NCBI RefSeq assembly: GCF_010730355.1
Contig: NZ_AP022576.1
Location: forward strand, 992,001-1,056,000
Direction of reading: 5' to 3'
Length of the DNA stretch: 64,000 nt
Source: Mycobacterium florentinum
GTDB lineage: Bacteria > Actinomycetota > Actinomycetes > Mycobacteriales > Mycobacteriaceae
Positions 17,292 through 26,632 of this stretch are shown here, one piece after another. Both the position numbers and the translations under genes were made by a program. Position 1 is the stretch's first letter, and every line of letters begins with the position of its first letter. Below the pieces are notes generated by a model. That model did no database searches. It was not told where the DNA came from and saw nothing but the letters and a program-made list of their open reading frames with translations.

Positions 17292-18632
17292 GTGGTGGCT
17301 AGGAAATGCGGTGCCCCACCAAGTGAGCCGGATGGCTCGACACGCCCGGACTGTAAAGCGGCGGTGCGGGCCAAGAATCGCGCCCGCAACGATCACTACG
17401 CCGATAGCCACGACCGCCGTGTCCGGGTGCTCAATATCAACGCCATGATGGCGGTGGTCATCAGCCTGCTCTTCGGGATCCTGGGCATCTGGGCCGGAAC
17501 GTTCGCCCAGCGAACCCAGGTGATCACCCTCATCGCCGCGATGATCTTCCTCACGGTCCCGTGGCTGCACCGCTTCGGGGAATTGGTTGCGCCGCTTACC
17601 TACATCGTCTCGGCGTATCTCGTCATCTTCTTCATCTGCTGGGAGGTCGGCACCGGCTCCGGCGTCCAGTACTACTACGTCGCGAACGCGAGCCTGGTGG
17701 TGTTGCAGCTCGGCATCGAGCGCGTCGGCCTGGCCGCTCTGCTGGCAGCCGTCGGCGCCGGACTGGTGATCACCCTGCAGTTCCTGGTCCCCCGCTCGAC
17801 CGGGCTCGAGCAGCCCTGGGCCGAGCGGACGAGCTTCATCATCACGACCATCTCGGCCTGCACGATGGCGGTGGTCACGGTGTGGTTCGCGCTGCGGGAC
17901 ACCAAGCGCGCCGAGGCCGTCATGGAGTCCGAGTACGAGCGCTCGGAAGCCCTGTTGGCCAACATGTTGCCGGCCAGCGTCGCCGACCGCCTCAAAGAAC
18001 CCGAGCGCGACGTCATCGCCGACCGCTACGAGGAAGCCTCGGTGTTGTTCGCCGACATGGTCGGCTTCACCGAGCGCGCCAGCTCCACCGCACCGTGCGA
18101 CCTCGTCAAGTTCCTCGACCGCCTCTACAGCGCGTTCGACGAACTGGTGGACAAGCACGGACTGGAGAAGATCAAAGTCAGCGGGGACTCCTACATGGTC
18201 GTCAGCGGCGTCCCGCGACCCCGGCCCGACCACGTGCAAGCACTGGCCGACTTTGCCCTCGACATGGTCGCTACCGCCACGAAAATCCAAGACGCACAAG
18301 GCGACCCGGTGCCGATCCGAGTCGGCTTCGCAATGGGCACCGTGGTCGCCGGCGTCGTGGGGTCGCGGCGTTTCTTCTACGACGTGTGGGGTGACGCGGT
18401 CAACGTCGCGGCCCGGATGGAATCGACCGACTCCGTGGGCCAGATTCAAGTGCCCGAGGACGTTTACCAGCGCCTGAAGGACGAGTTCGTGCTGCGGGAG
18501 CGTGGCCGGATCGAGGTCAAAGGCAAAGGCGTCATGCACACCTGGTACCTGATCGGTCGCAAGCCGGGAGCGGCCGAAGCCGATGATATGACCGCCGACG
18601 CACCCCAAACATCCCACGGCGCCACGGTCTAA
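17292..18632 (+). CDS. cya: Membrane class III adenylate cyclase (Rv1625c-like)
   Basis: A 446-residue protein with six membrane segments (about residues 50-200) followed by a single class III cyclase domain; it works as a homodimer resembling half of a mammalian enzyme. Metal-binding D255 (FADMVGF) and D299 (SGDSY), adenine-specifying K295 and D364 (KIKVSG, YDVWGD) and the transition-state pair N371/R375 (NVAARM) are all present, each one residue off the M. tuberculosis numbering. Full activity is therefore expected, making cAMP from ATP. A helical linker (ERSEALLANMLPASVADRL) joins the parts. GTG 17292 gives a length close to the 443 of Rv1625c. Confidence 0.95.
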   Translation: MVARKCGAPPSEPDGSTRPDCKAAVRAKNRARNDHYADSHDRRVRVLNINAMMAVVISLLFGILGIWAGTFAQRTQVITLIAAMIFLTVPWLHRFGELVAPLTYIVSAYLVIFFICWEVGTGSGVQYYYVANASLVVLQLGIERVGLAALLAAVGAGLVITLQFLVPRSTGLEQPWAERTSFIITTISACTMAVVTVWFALRDTKRAEAVMESEYERSEALLANMLPASVADRLKEPERDVIADRYEEASVLFADMVGFTERASSTAPCDLVKFLDRLYSAFDELVDKHGLEKIKVSGDSYMVVSGVPRPRPDHVQALADFALDMVATATKIQDAQGDPVPIRVGFAMGTVVAGVVGSRRFFYDVWGDAVNVAARMESTDSVGQIQVPEDVYQRLKDEFVLRERGRIEVKGKGVMHTWYLIGRKPGAAEADDMTADAPQTSHGATV

Positions 18633-18673
18633 AGCCCCTATTCTCGGCTGCGCGGTTGTGCCACAGTGAGGCT

Positions 18674-19249
18674 ATGCAGCCAAGCGAAGTTCCAAGTATG
18701 TTGCCGCATTTGTGGAAATCCACGCTGGCATCGGGAGTCCTGACGTTGATCGTCGGTGTCCTGGTGCTGGCGTGGCCGGGAATATCCGTCCTGGCCGCCT
18801 CGATCGCCTTCGGCGTCTATCTGCTGATCACGGGTGTCGCGCAGGCTGTATTCGCCTTCAGCCTGCATGTTTCGGCGGGCAGCCGCATCCTGCTGTTCAT
18901 CAGCGGCGCCGCGTCATTGATCCTGGCCGTACTGGCATTTCGCCATTTCGGCCAGGGGTACGCGGTGCTGTTGCTGGCCATCTGGATCGGCATCGGATTC
19001 ATCTTTCGTGGTGTGGCCACAACGGTTTCCGCGATCAGCGATCCCACCCTGCCGGGGCGCGGCTGGTCGATTTTCCTCGGCGCGATCACGCTGATCGCCG
19101 GCATCGTCGTGCTGGCGTCGCCGCTCGCATCGATCATCACCCTGGCGATCGTCGTCGGCATCTGGCTGGCCGTCATCGGCGTCTTCGAGGTGATCGCGTC
19201 ATTCGGGATCCGCAAGGCCTCGAAGGAACTTGGCGCCGAGACCGCCTAA
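18674..19249 (+). CDS. HdeD/DUF308 family membrane protein
   Basis: A 191-residue integral membrane protein with six hydrophobic helices in two repeats of three, typical of HdeD proteins (GVLTLIVGVLVLAWPGISVL, then GAITLIAGIVVLASPLASII). HdeD in E. coli is tied to acid resistance; the mycobacterial role is unknown. ATG 18674 was preferred over a start six codons upstream because it matches the Rv1624c-type N-terminus MQPSE. It is 46 bp upstream of cydA on the same strand, but a separate promoter for cydA is apparent. Confidence 0.85.
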   Translation: MQPSEVPSMLPHLWKSTLASGVLTLIVGVLVLAWPGISVLAASIAFGVYLLITGVAQAVFAFSLHVSAGSRILLFISGAASLILAVLAFRHFGQGYAVLLLAIWIGIGFIFRGVATTVSAISDPTLPGRGWSIFLGAITLIAGIVVLASPLASIITLAIVVGIWLAVIGVFEVIASFGIRKASKELGAETA

Positions 19250-19253
19250 CTAC

Positions 19254-19272
19254 TACACTGTGTCGTAGACAC
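19254..19272 (+). promoter_or_regulatory. cydA promoter with adjoining dyad
   Basis: A -10-like TACACT (19254-19259) is directly followed by the perfect dyad GTGTC-GTA-GACAC (19260-19272), placed about where transcription would start. A GGGAG ribosome site (19284-19288) precedes the cydA ATG. The dyad could be an operator or a 5' hairpin; which regulator binds is unknown. Confidence 0.4.
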
Positions 19273-19295
19273 GCTGCAGTCACGGGAGATGACAG

Positions 19296-20750
19296 ATGAA
19301 TGTCGTCGACATTTCGCGGTGGCAGTTCGGTATCACCACCGTCTACCACTTCATCTTTGTGCCGCTCACGATCGGCCTGGCCCCGTTGATCGCGGTCATG
19401 CAGACCGTCTGGGTGGCCACCGGCAATACCGCGTGGTATCGCCTGACCAAGTTCTTCGGCAAGCTGTTCCTGATCAACTTCGCGATCGGGGTGGCCACCG
19501 GGATCGTGCAGGAATTCCAGTTCGGCATGAACTGGAGCGAGTACTCGCGGTTCGTCGGCGACATCTTCGGTGCCCCACTCGCGATGGAAGGCCTGGCCGC
19601 CTTCTTCTTCGAATCCACCTTCCTCGGGTTGTGGATCTTCGGCTGGAGCCGACTGCCGAAGTTGGTGCACCTGGCCTGCATTTGGATCGTTGCCATCTCG
19701 GTCAACGTGTCCGCGTTCTTCATCATCTCGGCGAATTCGTTCATGCAGCATCCGGTCGGCGCGCATTACAACCCCGCGACGCGGCGCGCCGAACTGGACA
19801 GCATCGGGGCACTACTCGGCAATAACACTGCGCGAGCGGCATTTTCGCATGCGGTCAACGGTTCACTGCTGACCGCGGCCACCTTCGTTGCCGCCGTGAG
19901 CGCCTGGTGGCTGATTCGCGCGAAGAAGACCGCCGACCTAGACCTCGGTGCGGTGTTTCGCCCGGCGGCGATCCTGGGTTGCTGGGTGGCGCTGTTCGCC
20001 ACCGTCGGGCTGTTCTTCACCGGCGACCTACAGGGCAAGCTGATGTTCCAGCAGCAGCCGATGAAAATGGCGTCGGCCGAATCCTTGTGCGACACCCAGA
20101 CCGATCCGGACTTCTCCATCCTGACACTCGGTAGGCACAACAACTGCGACAGCATCACCCGCGTGATCGAGGTGCCCTACGTCTTGCCGTTCCTCGCCGA
20201 AAGCAAGTTCACCGGGGTGACATTGCAGGGCGTGCGCGACATCCAAAAAGCCTCCGAGCACAAGTTCGGGCCGAATGACTACCGGCCCAACCTGTTCGTT
20301 ACCTATTGGTCGTTCCGCATGATGATTGGTCTGATGGCGATCCCGGTGCTGTTCGCGCTCACCACCTTGTGGCTCACGCGTGGCGGCCGTAACCCCACCC
20401 AATCGTGGTTCTCCTGGTTCGCACTGCTGACCATCCCCACCCCGTTCCTGGCCAACAGCGCCGGATGGGTATTCACCGAAATGGGCCGCCAGCCTTGGCT
20501 TGTGGTGCCGAACCCGACCGGCGACCAGCAGGTGCGGTTGACGGTCAGCCAGGGCGTGTCGGATCACGCGTCGGGCATGGTCGTCACCTCACTGGTGACG
20601 TTCACTCTGGTCTACGCGGTGCTCGCGGTCATCTGGTTCTGGCTGTTGAAGCGCTACATCGTCGAGGGACCGCTGGAACACGACGCGGAGCCCGCACCGC
20701 CGAAAGGCCCCGGCGATGACGAAGTCGCCCCGTTGTCGTTTGCCTACTGA
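19296..20750 (+). CDS. cydA: Cytochrome bd ubiquinol/menaquinol oxidase subunit I
   Basis: CydA carries the three hemes of the bd-type oxidase, which reduces oxygen to water with electrons from menaquinol and helps mycobacteria respire at low oxygen or when the bcc-aa3 branch is blocked. The 484 residues start MNVVDISRWQFGITTVYHFI, with H18 the usual heme ligand, and contain the GRQPW motif. About nine membrane helices are seen. The quinone-binding Q-loop is of the short type. It heads cydA-cydB-cydD-cydC, with gaps of 19 and 23 bp and then an overlap. Confidence 0.97.
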   Translation: MNVVDISRWQFGITTVYHFIFVPLTIGLAPLIAVMQTVWVATGNTAWYRLTKFFGKLFLINFAIGVATGIVQEFQFGMNWSEYSRFVGDIFGAPLAMEGLAAFFFESTFLGLWIFGWSRLPKLVHLACIWIVAISVNVSAFFIISANSFMQHPVGAHYNPATRRAELDSIGALLGNNTARAAFSHAVNGSLLTAATFVAAVSAWWLIRAKKTADLDLGAVFRPAAILGCWVALFATVGLFFTGDLQGKLMFQQQPMKMASAESLCDTQTDPDFSILTLGRHNNCDSITRVIEVPYVLPFLAESKFTGVTLQGVRDIQKASEHKFGPNDYRPNLFVTYWSFRMMIGLMAIPVLFALTTLWLTRGGRNPTQSWFSWFALLTIPTPFLANSAGWVFTEMGRQPWLVVPNPTGDQQVRLTVSQGVSDHASGMVVTSLVTFTLVYAVLAVIWFWLLKRYIVEGPLEHDAEPAPPKGPGDDEVAPLSFAY

Positions 20751-20769
20751 CCCGGGAAGGAGATAACCA

Positions 20770-21810
20770 ATGGCGTTGCAAGAGTTGTGGTTCGGCATCA
20801 TCGCCGTGCTGTTCCTGGGCTTCTTCATCCTGGAGGGCTTCGACTTCGGGGTGGGCATGCTGATGGAGCCGTTCGGCCGGGTCGGCAACGGCGATCCAGA
20901 AAACCACCGGCGCGCCGCGCTGAACACCATTGGCCCGGTGTGGGACGGCAACGAGGTCTGGTTGATCACCGCCGGCGCCGGGATGTTCGCCGCGTTTCCC
21001 GGCTGGTATGCGTCGGTGTTCTCGACGCTGTACCTGCCGCTGCTCGCGATCCTGTTCGGCATGATCGTGCGCGTCGTGGCCATCGAATGGCGCGGCAAGG
21101 TCGACGACCCAAAGTGGCGTGCCGTGGCCGATTTCGCGATCGCGGCCGGATCGTGGCTGCCCGCGGTGCTGTGGGGGGTGGCGTTCGCCATCCTGGTACG
21201 CGGCCTGCCGGTGGACGCCAATGGTCACATTCATCTCTCCATTGGCGACGTGCTCAACGCCTACACGCTGCTGGGCGGCCTGGCCACGGCCGGGCTGTTC
21301 TTGTTCTACGGCGCGGTCTTCGTCGCGCTCAAGACGTCGGGCGGGATCCGCGACGATGCGCAGCGGTTCGCCAAGCAGTTGTCGCTGCCCGTCACGGGAC
21401 TGGTTGGCGTCTTTGGGCTTTGGACGCAGCTCGCGCATGGCAAGACCTGGACCTGGCTGGTGCTGGCGGTGGCGGTCGTCGCGCTGCTTGCCGCGGTCGC
21501 ATTGGTGTGGCGCCGCGCCGCCGACGGCTGGGCATTCGCGAGCACGGCGCTGGTGGTCGCCGCGGTGGTGATTCTGTTGTTCGGTGTGCTGTATCCGGAT
21601 TTGGTGCCCTCGACGCTGAACAAGCAGTGGAGCCTGACGATTTACAACGCGTCGTCGACTCCCTACACGCTGAAGATCATGACGTGGGTCACCGGCTTCT
21701 TCGCGCCGCTGACGGTCGTGTACCAGGCGTGGACGTATTGGGTGTTCCGGCAACGGATCTCCGCTGACCGGATACCGCCGTCGATCGGGCTGGCAAGGCG
21801 TCCGTCCTGA
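20770..21810 (+). CDS. cydB: Cytochrome bd oxidase subunit II
   Basis: A 346-residue heme-free structural partner of CydA with eight to nine membrane helices. The family opening is visible as ELWFGIIAVLFLGFFILEGF, followed by FDFGVGML and GPVWDGNEVWLI. A good ribosome site (GGGAAGGAG) sits just ahead of the ATG at 20770. Length is normal. Confidence 0.97.
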   Translation: MALQELWFGIIAVLFLGFFILEGFDFGVGMLMEPFGRVGNGDPENHRRAALNTIGPVWDGNEVWLITAGAGMFAAFPGWYASVFSTLYLPLLAILFGMIVRVVAIEWRGKVDDPKWRAVADFAIAAGSWLPAVLWGVAFAILVRGLPVDANGHIHLSIGDVLNAYTLLGGLATAGLFLFYGAVFVALKTSGGIRDDAQRFAKQLSLPVTGLVGVFGLWTQLAHGKTWTWLVLAVAVVALLAAVALVWRRAADGWAFASTALVVAAVVILLFGVLYPDLVPSTLNKQWSLTIYNASSTPYTLKIMTWVTGFFAPLTVVYQAWTYWVFRQRISADRIPPSIGLARRPS

Positions 21811-21833
21811 GCACGCGCAACTCCCGGGCGCCC

Positions 21834-23480
21834 GTGGACCCGCGCCTGTGGCGGGCATCGGCCGCGTTGCGTCGCTACCTCGCCGCCACGGTGAGCTGTG
21901 GGGTGGTGATCTCCGCGTGCGCGATCGGCTCGGCCATCGTGCTGGCAGGCATCGTCGCGCGGATCATCACCGATCCGTCAGCCCGCAGTCTGCGGAGCTG
22001 GCTGGGACCGCTGTCAATCCTGTTGGCGCTGTGGGCCGTTCGCACGATGGCGCACTGGCTGCAGGCGCGCCTGGGCCAGCGCGGCGCCAGCGCGGTGATC
22101 GCCGACCTCAACGGCCAGGTACTGGCGGCGGTGACCGCCCGGCAACCCAACGAGCTTGCCGCGCAGCGGGATGCGGCCACGATCGTGGTGACCCGCGGTC
22201 TTGACGGTCTACGTCCCTATTTCACCGGCTATGTGCCGACCCTGTTGCTGGCCGCGATCCTGACTCCGGCGACCGTGGCCGTGATCGCGCTCTATGACTT
22301 GAAATCGACGGTGATCGTGGTGATCACGCTGCCGCTGATCCCGATCTTCATGGTCCTGATCGGGCTCGCGACGGCCGAGCGGTCGGCGGCCGCGCTGGCG
22401 GCCATGACGACGCTGCAAGGCCGGCTGCTGGACCTGATCGCCGGTATCCCCACGCTGCGGGCTCTGGGCCGTGCCTCAGGCCCCGAACATCGCATCGCCG
22501 AACTCGCTGCCGCCCATCGGCGTTCGGCGATGGCGACGCTGCGTATCGCATTCCTGTCGGCGCTGGTGCTCGAACTGCTGGCCACCTTGGGTGTCGCACT
22601 GATCGCGGTCGGAATCGGTCTGCGCCTGGTGTTCGGTGAGTTGAGCCTGGCCACCGGATTGACGGTGCTACTGCTGGCACCCGACGTCTACTGGCCGCTG
22701 CGCCGTATCGGCGTGGAATTCCATGCCGCTCAGGACGGTCGAGCCGCGGCCGACGAGGCATTCGCCCTCATCGGCGCGCCGACGATCGCGCCCGAGCCCA
22801 ACCGCACGGTCGACGCGCGCGGAGCGGAAATCCGCCTGGAGAACCTCAGCGTGGCCGGGCGAGACGGCAATTCGCCGTGCGAGCTGACCGCGGCGATTCC
22901 GCCGGGCCTGGTAACGGTGCTGACCGGCCGCAACGGCGCCGGCAAGAGCACCACCCTGCAGGCCATCGCCGGACTCGCGGTGCCGTCATCGGGCCGGGTC
23001 CTCGTCGACGGGGTCGATATCACCGAGCTGGAGCAGGCCGCGTGGTGGCGACAATTGTTCTGGCTGCCACAACGCCCAGTGCTCGTCCCCGGCACGGTCC
23101 GGGACAACCTGGCCCTGCTGGGCGACTTGGACGACGTGGAACGCGCTTGTGCCGCAGCGGTATTCGATGCGGTGCTGGTCGAGCTGCCCGACGGGCTTGA
23201 CACCACACTGGGGCGCGACGGCGCCGGGCTGTCACTGGGACAGCGGCAGCGGCTGGGCCTGGCCCGAGCATTCGGGTCGCCGGCACCGGTGCTGCTGCTC
23301 GATGAACCCACCGCACACCTGGACGCCGACACCGAACAGCACGTGCTGCGGGCCATCGCCGAGCGGGCGCGGGCGGGGGCGAGCGTGGTGATCGTCGGCC
23401 ACCGGCAGCCGGTCCTGGCAATCGCGGATCAGGTCGTCGAGGTGGTATCGGACCGCGAGGTGCAGTGTGCGCGCGTCTGA
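21834..23480 (+). CDS. cydD: ABC transporter CydD (cytochrome bd assembly)
   Basis: A 548-residue half-transporter: an N-terminal six-helix domain (about 15-300) and an ATPase with Walker A GRNGAGKST, signature LSLGQRQRLGLAR and Walker B VLLLDEPTAHLD. In E. coli, CydDC moves thiols or heme and is needed for bd oxidase assembly. GTG 21834 is the first legal start. The frame runs back through CTGAGCACG at the cydB stop, so relatives with GTG there may start nine codons earlier. Its end overlaps cydC by 14 bp. Confidence 0.93.
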   Translation: MDPRLWRASAALRRYLAATVSCGVVISACAIGSAIVLAGIVARIITDPSARSLRSWLGPLSILLALWAVRTMAHWLQARLGQRGASAVIADLNGQVLAAVTARQPNELAAQRDAATIVVTRGLDGLRPYFTGYVPTLLLAAILTPATVAVIALYDLKSTVIVVITLPLIPIFMVLIGLATAERSAAALAAMTTLQGRLLDLIAGIPTLRALGRASGPEHRIAELAAAHRRSAMATLRIAFLSALVLELLATLGVALIAVGIGLRLVFGELSLATGLTVLLLAPDVYWPLRRIGVEFHAAQDGRAAADEAFALIGAPTIAPEPNRTVDARGAEIRLENLSVAGRDGNSPCELTAAIPPGLVTVLTGRNGAGKSTTLQAIAGLAVPSSGRVLVDGVDITELEQAAWWRQLFWLPQRPVLVPGTVRDNLALLGDLDDVERACAAAVFDAVLVELPDGLDTTLGRDGAGLSLGQRQRLGLARAFGSPAPVLLLDEPTAHLDADTEQHVLRAIAERARAGASVVIVGHRQPVLAIADQVVEVVSDREVQCARV

Positions 23481-25104
23481 TCCGCTGCTGGCCGCGTCGA
23501 GTCTGTTGCGCCCACGGCTGCCCCGCATCCTAGCGGCCATCGCGCTGGGGGTGCTGTCGCTGGGCAGCGCACTGGCCCTGGCCGGAGTGTCGGCGTGGCT
23601 GATCACGCGGGCCTGGCAGATGCCACCCGTCCTCGACCTGTCCGTCGCGGTCGTCGCGGTGCGCCTGTTCGCGATCGCGCGAGGCCTGCTGCATTACTGC
23701 GAGCGACTCGCTACCCACAACACCGCGCTGCGCGCGGCCGGCGTTGCGCGCGCGCAGATCTATCGACGGCTGGCCGACGGGCCGGCCGCGGTGGCCGTCC
23801 GGTTGCACAGCGGCGAGCTGGTGGCGCGCGTCGGCGCAGACGTCGACGAACTGGCAGACGTGTTGGTGCGCGCCCTGATCCCGATCGGTGTCGCGGCGGT
23901 GTTGGCGGTGGCGGCAACCGTCGCGGTCGCGGTCATTTCTCCGGCGGCCGGCACGGTGCTGGCGATCTGCCTGCTCATCACGGGCGTGGTGGCTCCCCTG
24001 ATTGCCGGCAGAGCCGCGGCCACTCAGGAAAAGGTTGCCCGCCAACATCATTCCGAGCGCGACACGTCGGCGATGATCGCGCTCGAACACGCGCCCGAAC
24101 TCCGGGTCGCGGGTGCTCTTCCCGAGGTGATCGCCGAATCGCACCGCCGTCAACTCCATTGGAGCGATGCGTTGGATGCGGCAGCCAGACCGGCCGCCCT
24201 GGCCGAGGCGATGCCCACCGCCGCGATCGGCGCCAGTGTGCTCGGCGCGGTCGTGGCGGGGATCGGCCTGGCGCCCGCGGTCGCCCCCACCACCCTGGCG
24301 GTGTTGATGTTGTTGCCACTGTCCGCCTTCGAGGCGATGACTCCACTGCCGGCGGCCGCCATTCAATTGACCCGCTCGCGCATCGCCGCACGTCGCCTGC
24401 TCGATCTGGCTCCGCCAGTACACCCAACCGAATCCCCTACGCCGACACCACTACCGAACGGCACCGCCCGGTTATCGGCCGACGTGCGCTCCGGCCACAC
24501 ACAGGCGTCCTCACTCCAGGTGAGCGTCGACCTCGAGCCGGGCGCGCGGCTGGCCGTCACCGGCGCCAGCGGCTCCGGTAAGACGACACTGCTGATGACC
24601 CTCGCCGGCCTGGTGCCGCCGCTGCGTGGCCACGCGACGCTGAACGGGAACGACCTGAGCCGGTTCGATGAGCATGAATTGCATCGCGCAGTCAGCTTTT
24701 TCGCCGAAGATGCACACATATTCGCCACCACGGTCCGAGACAATCTCCTGGTCGCCCGCGGCGACTGCGCGGACGACGAATTGGCGGCAGCGCTGGACGC
24801 TGTCGGGCTCGGCGCATGGCTCGCCAGCCTGCCCGACGGCCTCTCGACGGTGTTGACCGGCGGCGTGCACGCCGTCTCGGCGGGTCAGCGCAGGCGTCTG
24901 CTGTTGGCCCGGGCAATGCTCTCGCCGGCCCGCATCGTGCTGCTCGACGAGCCCACCGAGCACCTCGACGCGGTTGACGCCGAACGGATCCTGGCGGATC
25001 TGCTGACCCCGGCGTCCGGGCTGATGAACGCCGAGCGCACCGTTGTGGTGGCCACTCACCACATGCCCACCGCCGTTGGCTGTCCCGAACTGCACATCGG
25101 CTAA
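23467..25104 (+). CDS. cydC: ABC transporter CydC (cytochrome bd assembly)
   Basis: The second half of the CydDC heterodimer, 545 residues. The membrane domain includes ALALAGVSAWLITRAWQMPP, which is typical of CydC. The ATPase has Walker A GASGSGKTT, signature VSAGQRRRLLLAR and Walker B IVLLDEPTEHLD. GTG 23467 lies inside the cydD 3' end, so translation is coupled. It converges with the DUF2156 gene only 9 bp away, leaving no room for a separate terminator. Confidence 0.93.
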   Translation: MRASDPLLAASSLLRPRLPRILAAIALGVLSLGSALALAGVSAWLITRAWQMPPVLDLSVAVVAVRLFAIARGLLHYCERLATHNTALRAAGVARAQIYRRLADGPAAVAVRLHSGELVARVGADVDELADVLVRALIPIGVAAVLAVAATVAVAVISPAAGTVLAICLLITGVVAPLIAGRAAATQEKVARQHHSERDTSAMIALEHAPELRVAGALPEVIAESHRRQLHWSDALDAAARPAALAEAMPTAAIGASVLGAVVAGIGLAPAVAPTTLAVLMLLPLSAFEAMTPLPAAAIQLTRSRIAARRLLDLAPPVHPTESPTPTPLPNGTARLSADVRSGHTQASSLQVSVDLEPGARLAVTGASGSGKTTLLMTLAGLVPPLRGHATLNGNDLSRFDEHELHRAVSFFAEDAHIFATTVRDNLLVARGDCADDELAAALDAVGLGAWLASLPDGLSTVLTGGVHAVSAGQRRRLLLARAMLSPARIVLLDEPTEHLDAVDAERILADLLTPASGLMNAERTVVVATHHMPTAVGCPELHIG

Positions 25105-25113
25105 CCGCGCGAC

Positions 25114-26511
25114 TCAGAGGTGGCGTCGGCGCGGCATGAATTCCAGTGTCAGCAAAACGAATGCCAGCGGCACCAGCTGTGTCAGCGAAATCAGCGCGTA
25201 CCGGCGGGCGTCCAGCGCGTGAAATTTGCGCACGTACCGGTACAGCGACTCGAGAGCGATCAACGGGTCGAGCAGATGGATCAACCGGTAGCACACTCTC
25301 TCCAGCAGGCCGGGATTCTTGTCGTCGAAGATCTCCGGGAACGCCGCAAATGCGAGCGAAACGCGTTGTGCACCGTCAGCCTTACCGGCCATGATCATGT
25401 CGACACTGAGCCGTTCGTCGATTCCGTTGGGTGCGCCGCGGCGACGCCACGGCACATCGAGGCTGATATCGCTGCCACCCCCGGCAGTCGCGTATCGATG
25501 GAAGCCCTGGGCCCGCCCGTCGGCATCCCTGGCGATAATCAGCCGTACGCCCGGGAATCGGCCCTCCAGCACGCCATCGAGGTTCATGTAGAAGCCGCGA
25601 TCGGTGTGAGCTCCGCTGGGCGATGCGTGCACCACATCCGCCAGCTCGGCCACCAACGTATCGTCGAGTTCTTGCTCGGTAACGATTTCCGTGGTGATGC
25701 CCGCGTTGTGGGTGCGCTGTACCGCCTGCCGCAAATTGCGAAACTTGCGGCCCACCATGTCGAAACCGGCCACGTCGACGACGACGTCGCGCCCGATCGG
25801 CACGGCCCGCAGCGACTGCCTGATCACGGCTCGGTCGCTCCAGAGCGCGAGCCGGCGCTCGCTGCACCCCACTACCGCGATACGCCAGCCGTGGGCATGA
25901 CACATCGCGGCGAAATCGGCGACCAATTGCGGGAATTGGGCCTCGTCACCGATCGGGTCCCCGCCGACGACCGCGAACCCCATCCGAGTCCGATAGGCCA
26001 GCGCCGCCGTGCCCCCGGCGCTGAAGTGGTAGGTCTTACCCGTTTGCATCGCGAATGGCGCCAGCGGATCATTGGTGGTGGCGTTGATCAAAGCCCATGC
26101 CCGGGGCAGATTTTCGGGTTGCGGATGCGACGAGGTCGGCCACATCAACACCAATCCCGATCCAGCGATCAGCAAGTCGCCAAACAGGTCGAACCCCAAC
26201 ACATGCGAGCCCAGCCCCGCCAACACACAAAGCGCGGCCAGTCCAGCGTGCAGGGTGATCACCGGACGCCCCAGGAAAATGCCGCGGGCGATCAACGCCA
26301 CCGCGGCCAGCACCACCAGGGACCAGCCGAGCCGATCGGCGTAGTGCCATTGGGGCGCAGAGCGGTGATGGGCGAGGATCGCGACCAGCCAGCATGCGGC
26401 GCACAATAGCGCCACGGCGCCGACGCAACGCGCTGCGAGCGAATCGACGTGAACCACAACGCGTTCGCGCGCGCGCAGTTTGGGGAGGAGGTCTGGTGAC
26501 GGGCTTTTCAT
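25114..26511 (-). CDS. DUF2156 membrane protein (Rv1619-like)
   Basis: A 465-residue protein. The N-terminal part carries about four hydrophobic helices between residues 28 and 130 (AVALLCAACWLVAILA, GWSLVVLAAVALIARGIFLG). The cytoplasmic C-terminal half is of the MprF/LysX-type DUF2156 fold with two GNAT-like lobes (GKTYHFSAGGTAALAYRTRM, FAVVGGDPIGD, GRKFRNLRQAVQRT, FAAFPEIFDDKNPG), and a final helix lies near the C-terminus. Such domains transfer aminoacyl groups to lipids in MprF, but the substrate of this branch is unknown. It is the last gene of the long trp-lgt-pykA minus-strand run. Confidence 0.85.
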   Translation of the reverse strand: MKSPSPDLLPKLRARERVVVHVDSLAARCVGAVALLCAACWLVAILAHHRSAPQWHYADRLGWSLVVLAAVALIARGIFLGRPVITLHAGLAALCVLAGLGSHVLGFDLFGDLLIAGSGLVLMWPTSSHPQPENLPRAWALINATTNDPLAPFAMQTGKTYHFSAGGTAALAYRTRMGFAVVGGDPIGDEAQFPQLVADFAAMCHAHGWRIAVVGCSERRLALWSDRAVIRQSLRAVPIGRDVVVDVAGFDMVGRKFRNLRQAVQRTHNAGITTEIVTEQELDDTLVAELADVVHASPSGAHTDRGFYMNLDGVLEGRFPGVRLIIARDADGRAQGFHRYATAGGGSDISLDVPWRRRGAPNGIDERLSVDMIMAGKADGAQRVSLAFAAFPEIFDDKNPGLLERVCYRLIHLLDPLIALESLYRYVRKFHALDARRYALISLTQLVPLAFVLLTLEFMPRRRHL

Positions 26512-26632
26512 ACTTCACCTCCCGATGGGGTGGCGCTGGTCCCATCGAATACCCGGCACACTCGAAGTTACGCTCAATTGCGGCCCCGCAGAACCGAAAT
26601 CGGACCGATGTCCGGTAACTATTCGATAACCG

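Noticed and set aside
16656..18617. 653-codon open frame on the - strand
   Set aside because: Antisense to the adenylate cyclase and its upstream gene; composition is His/Asp/Arg-rich and no family is seen.
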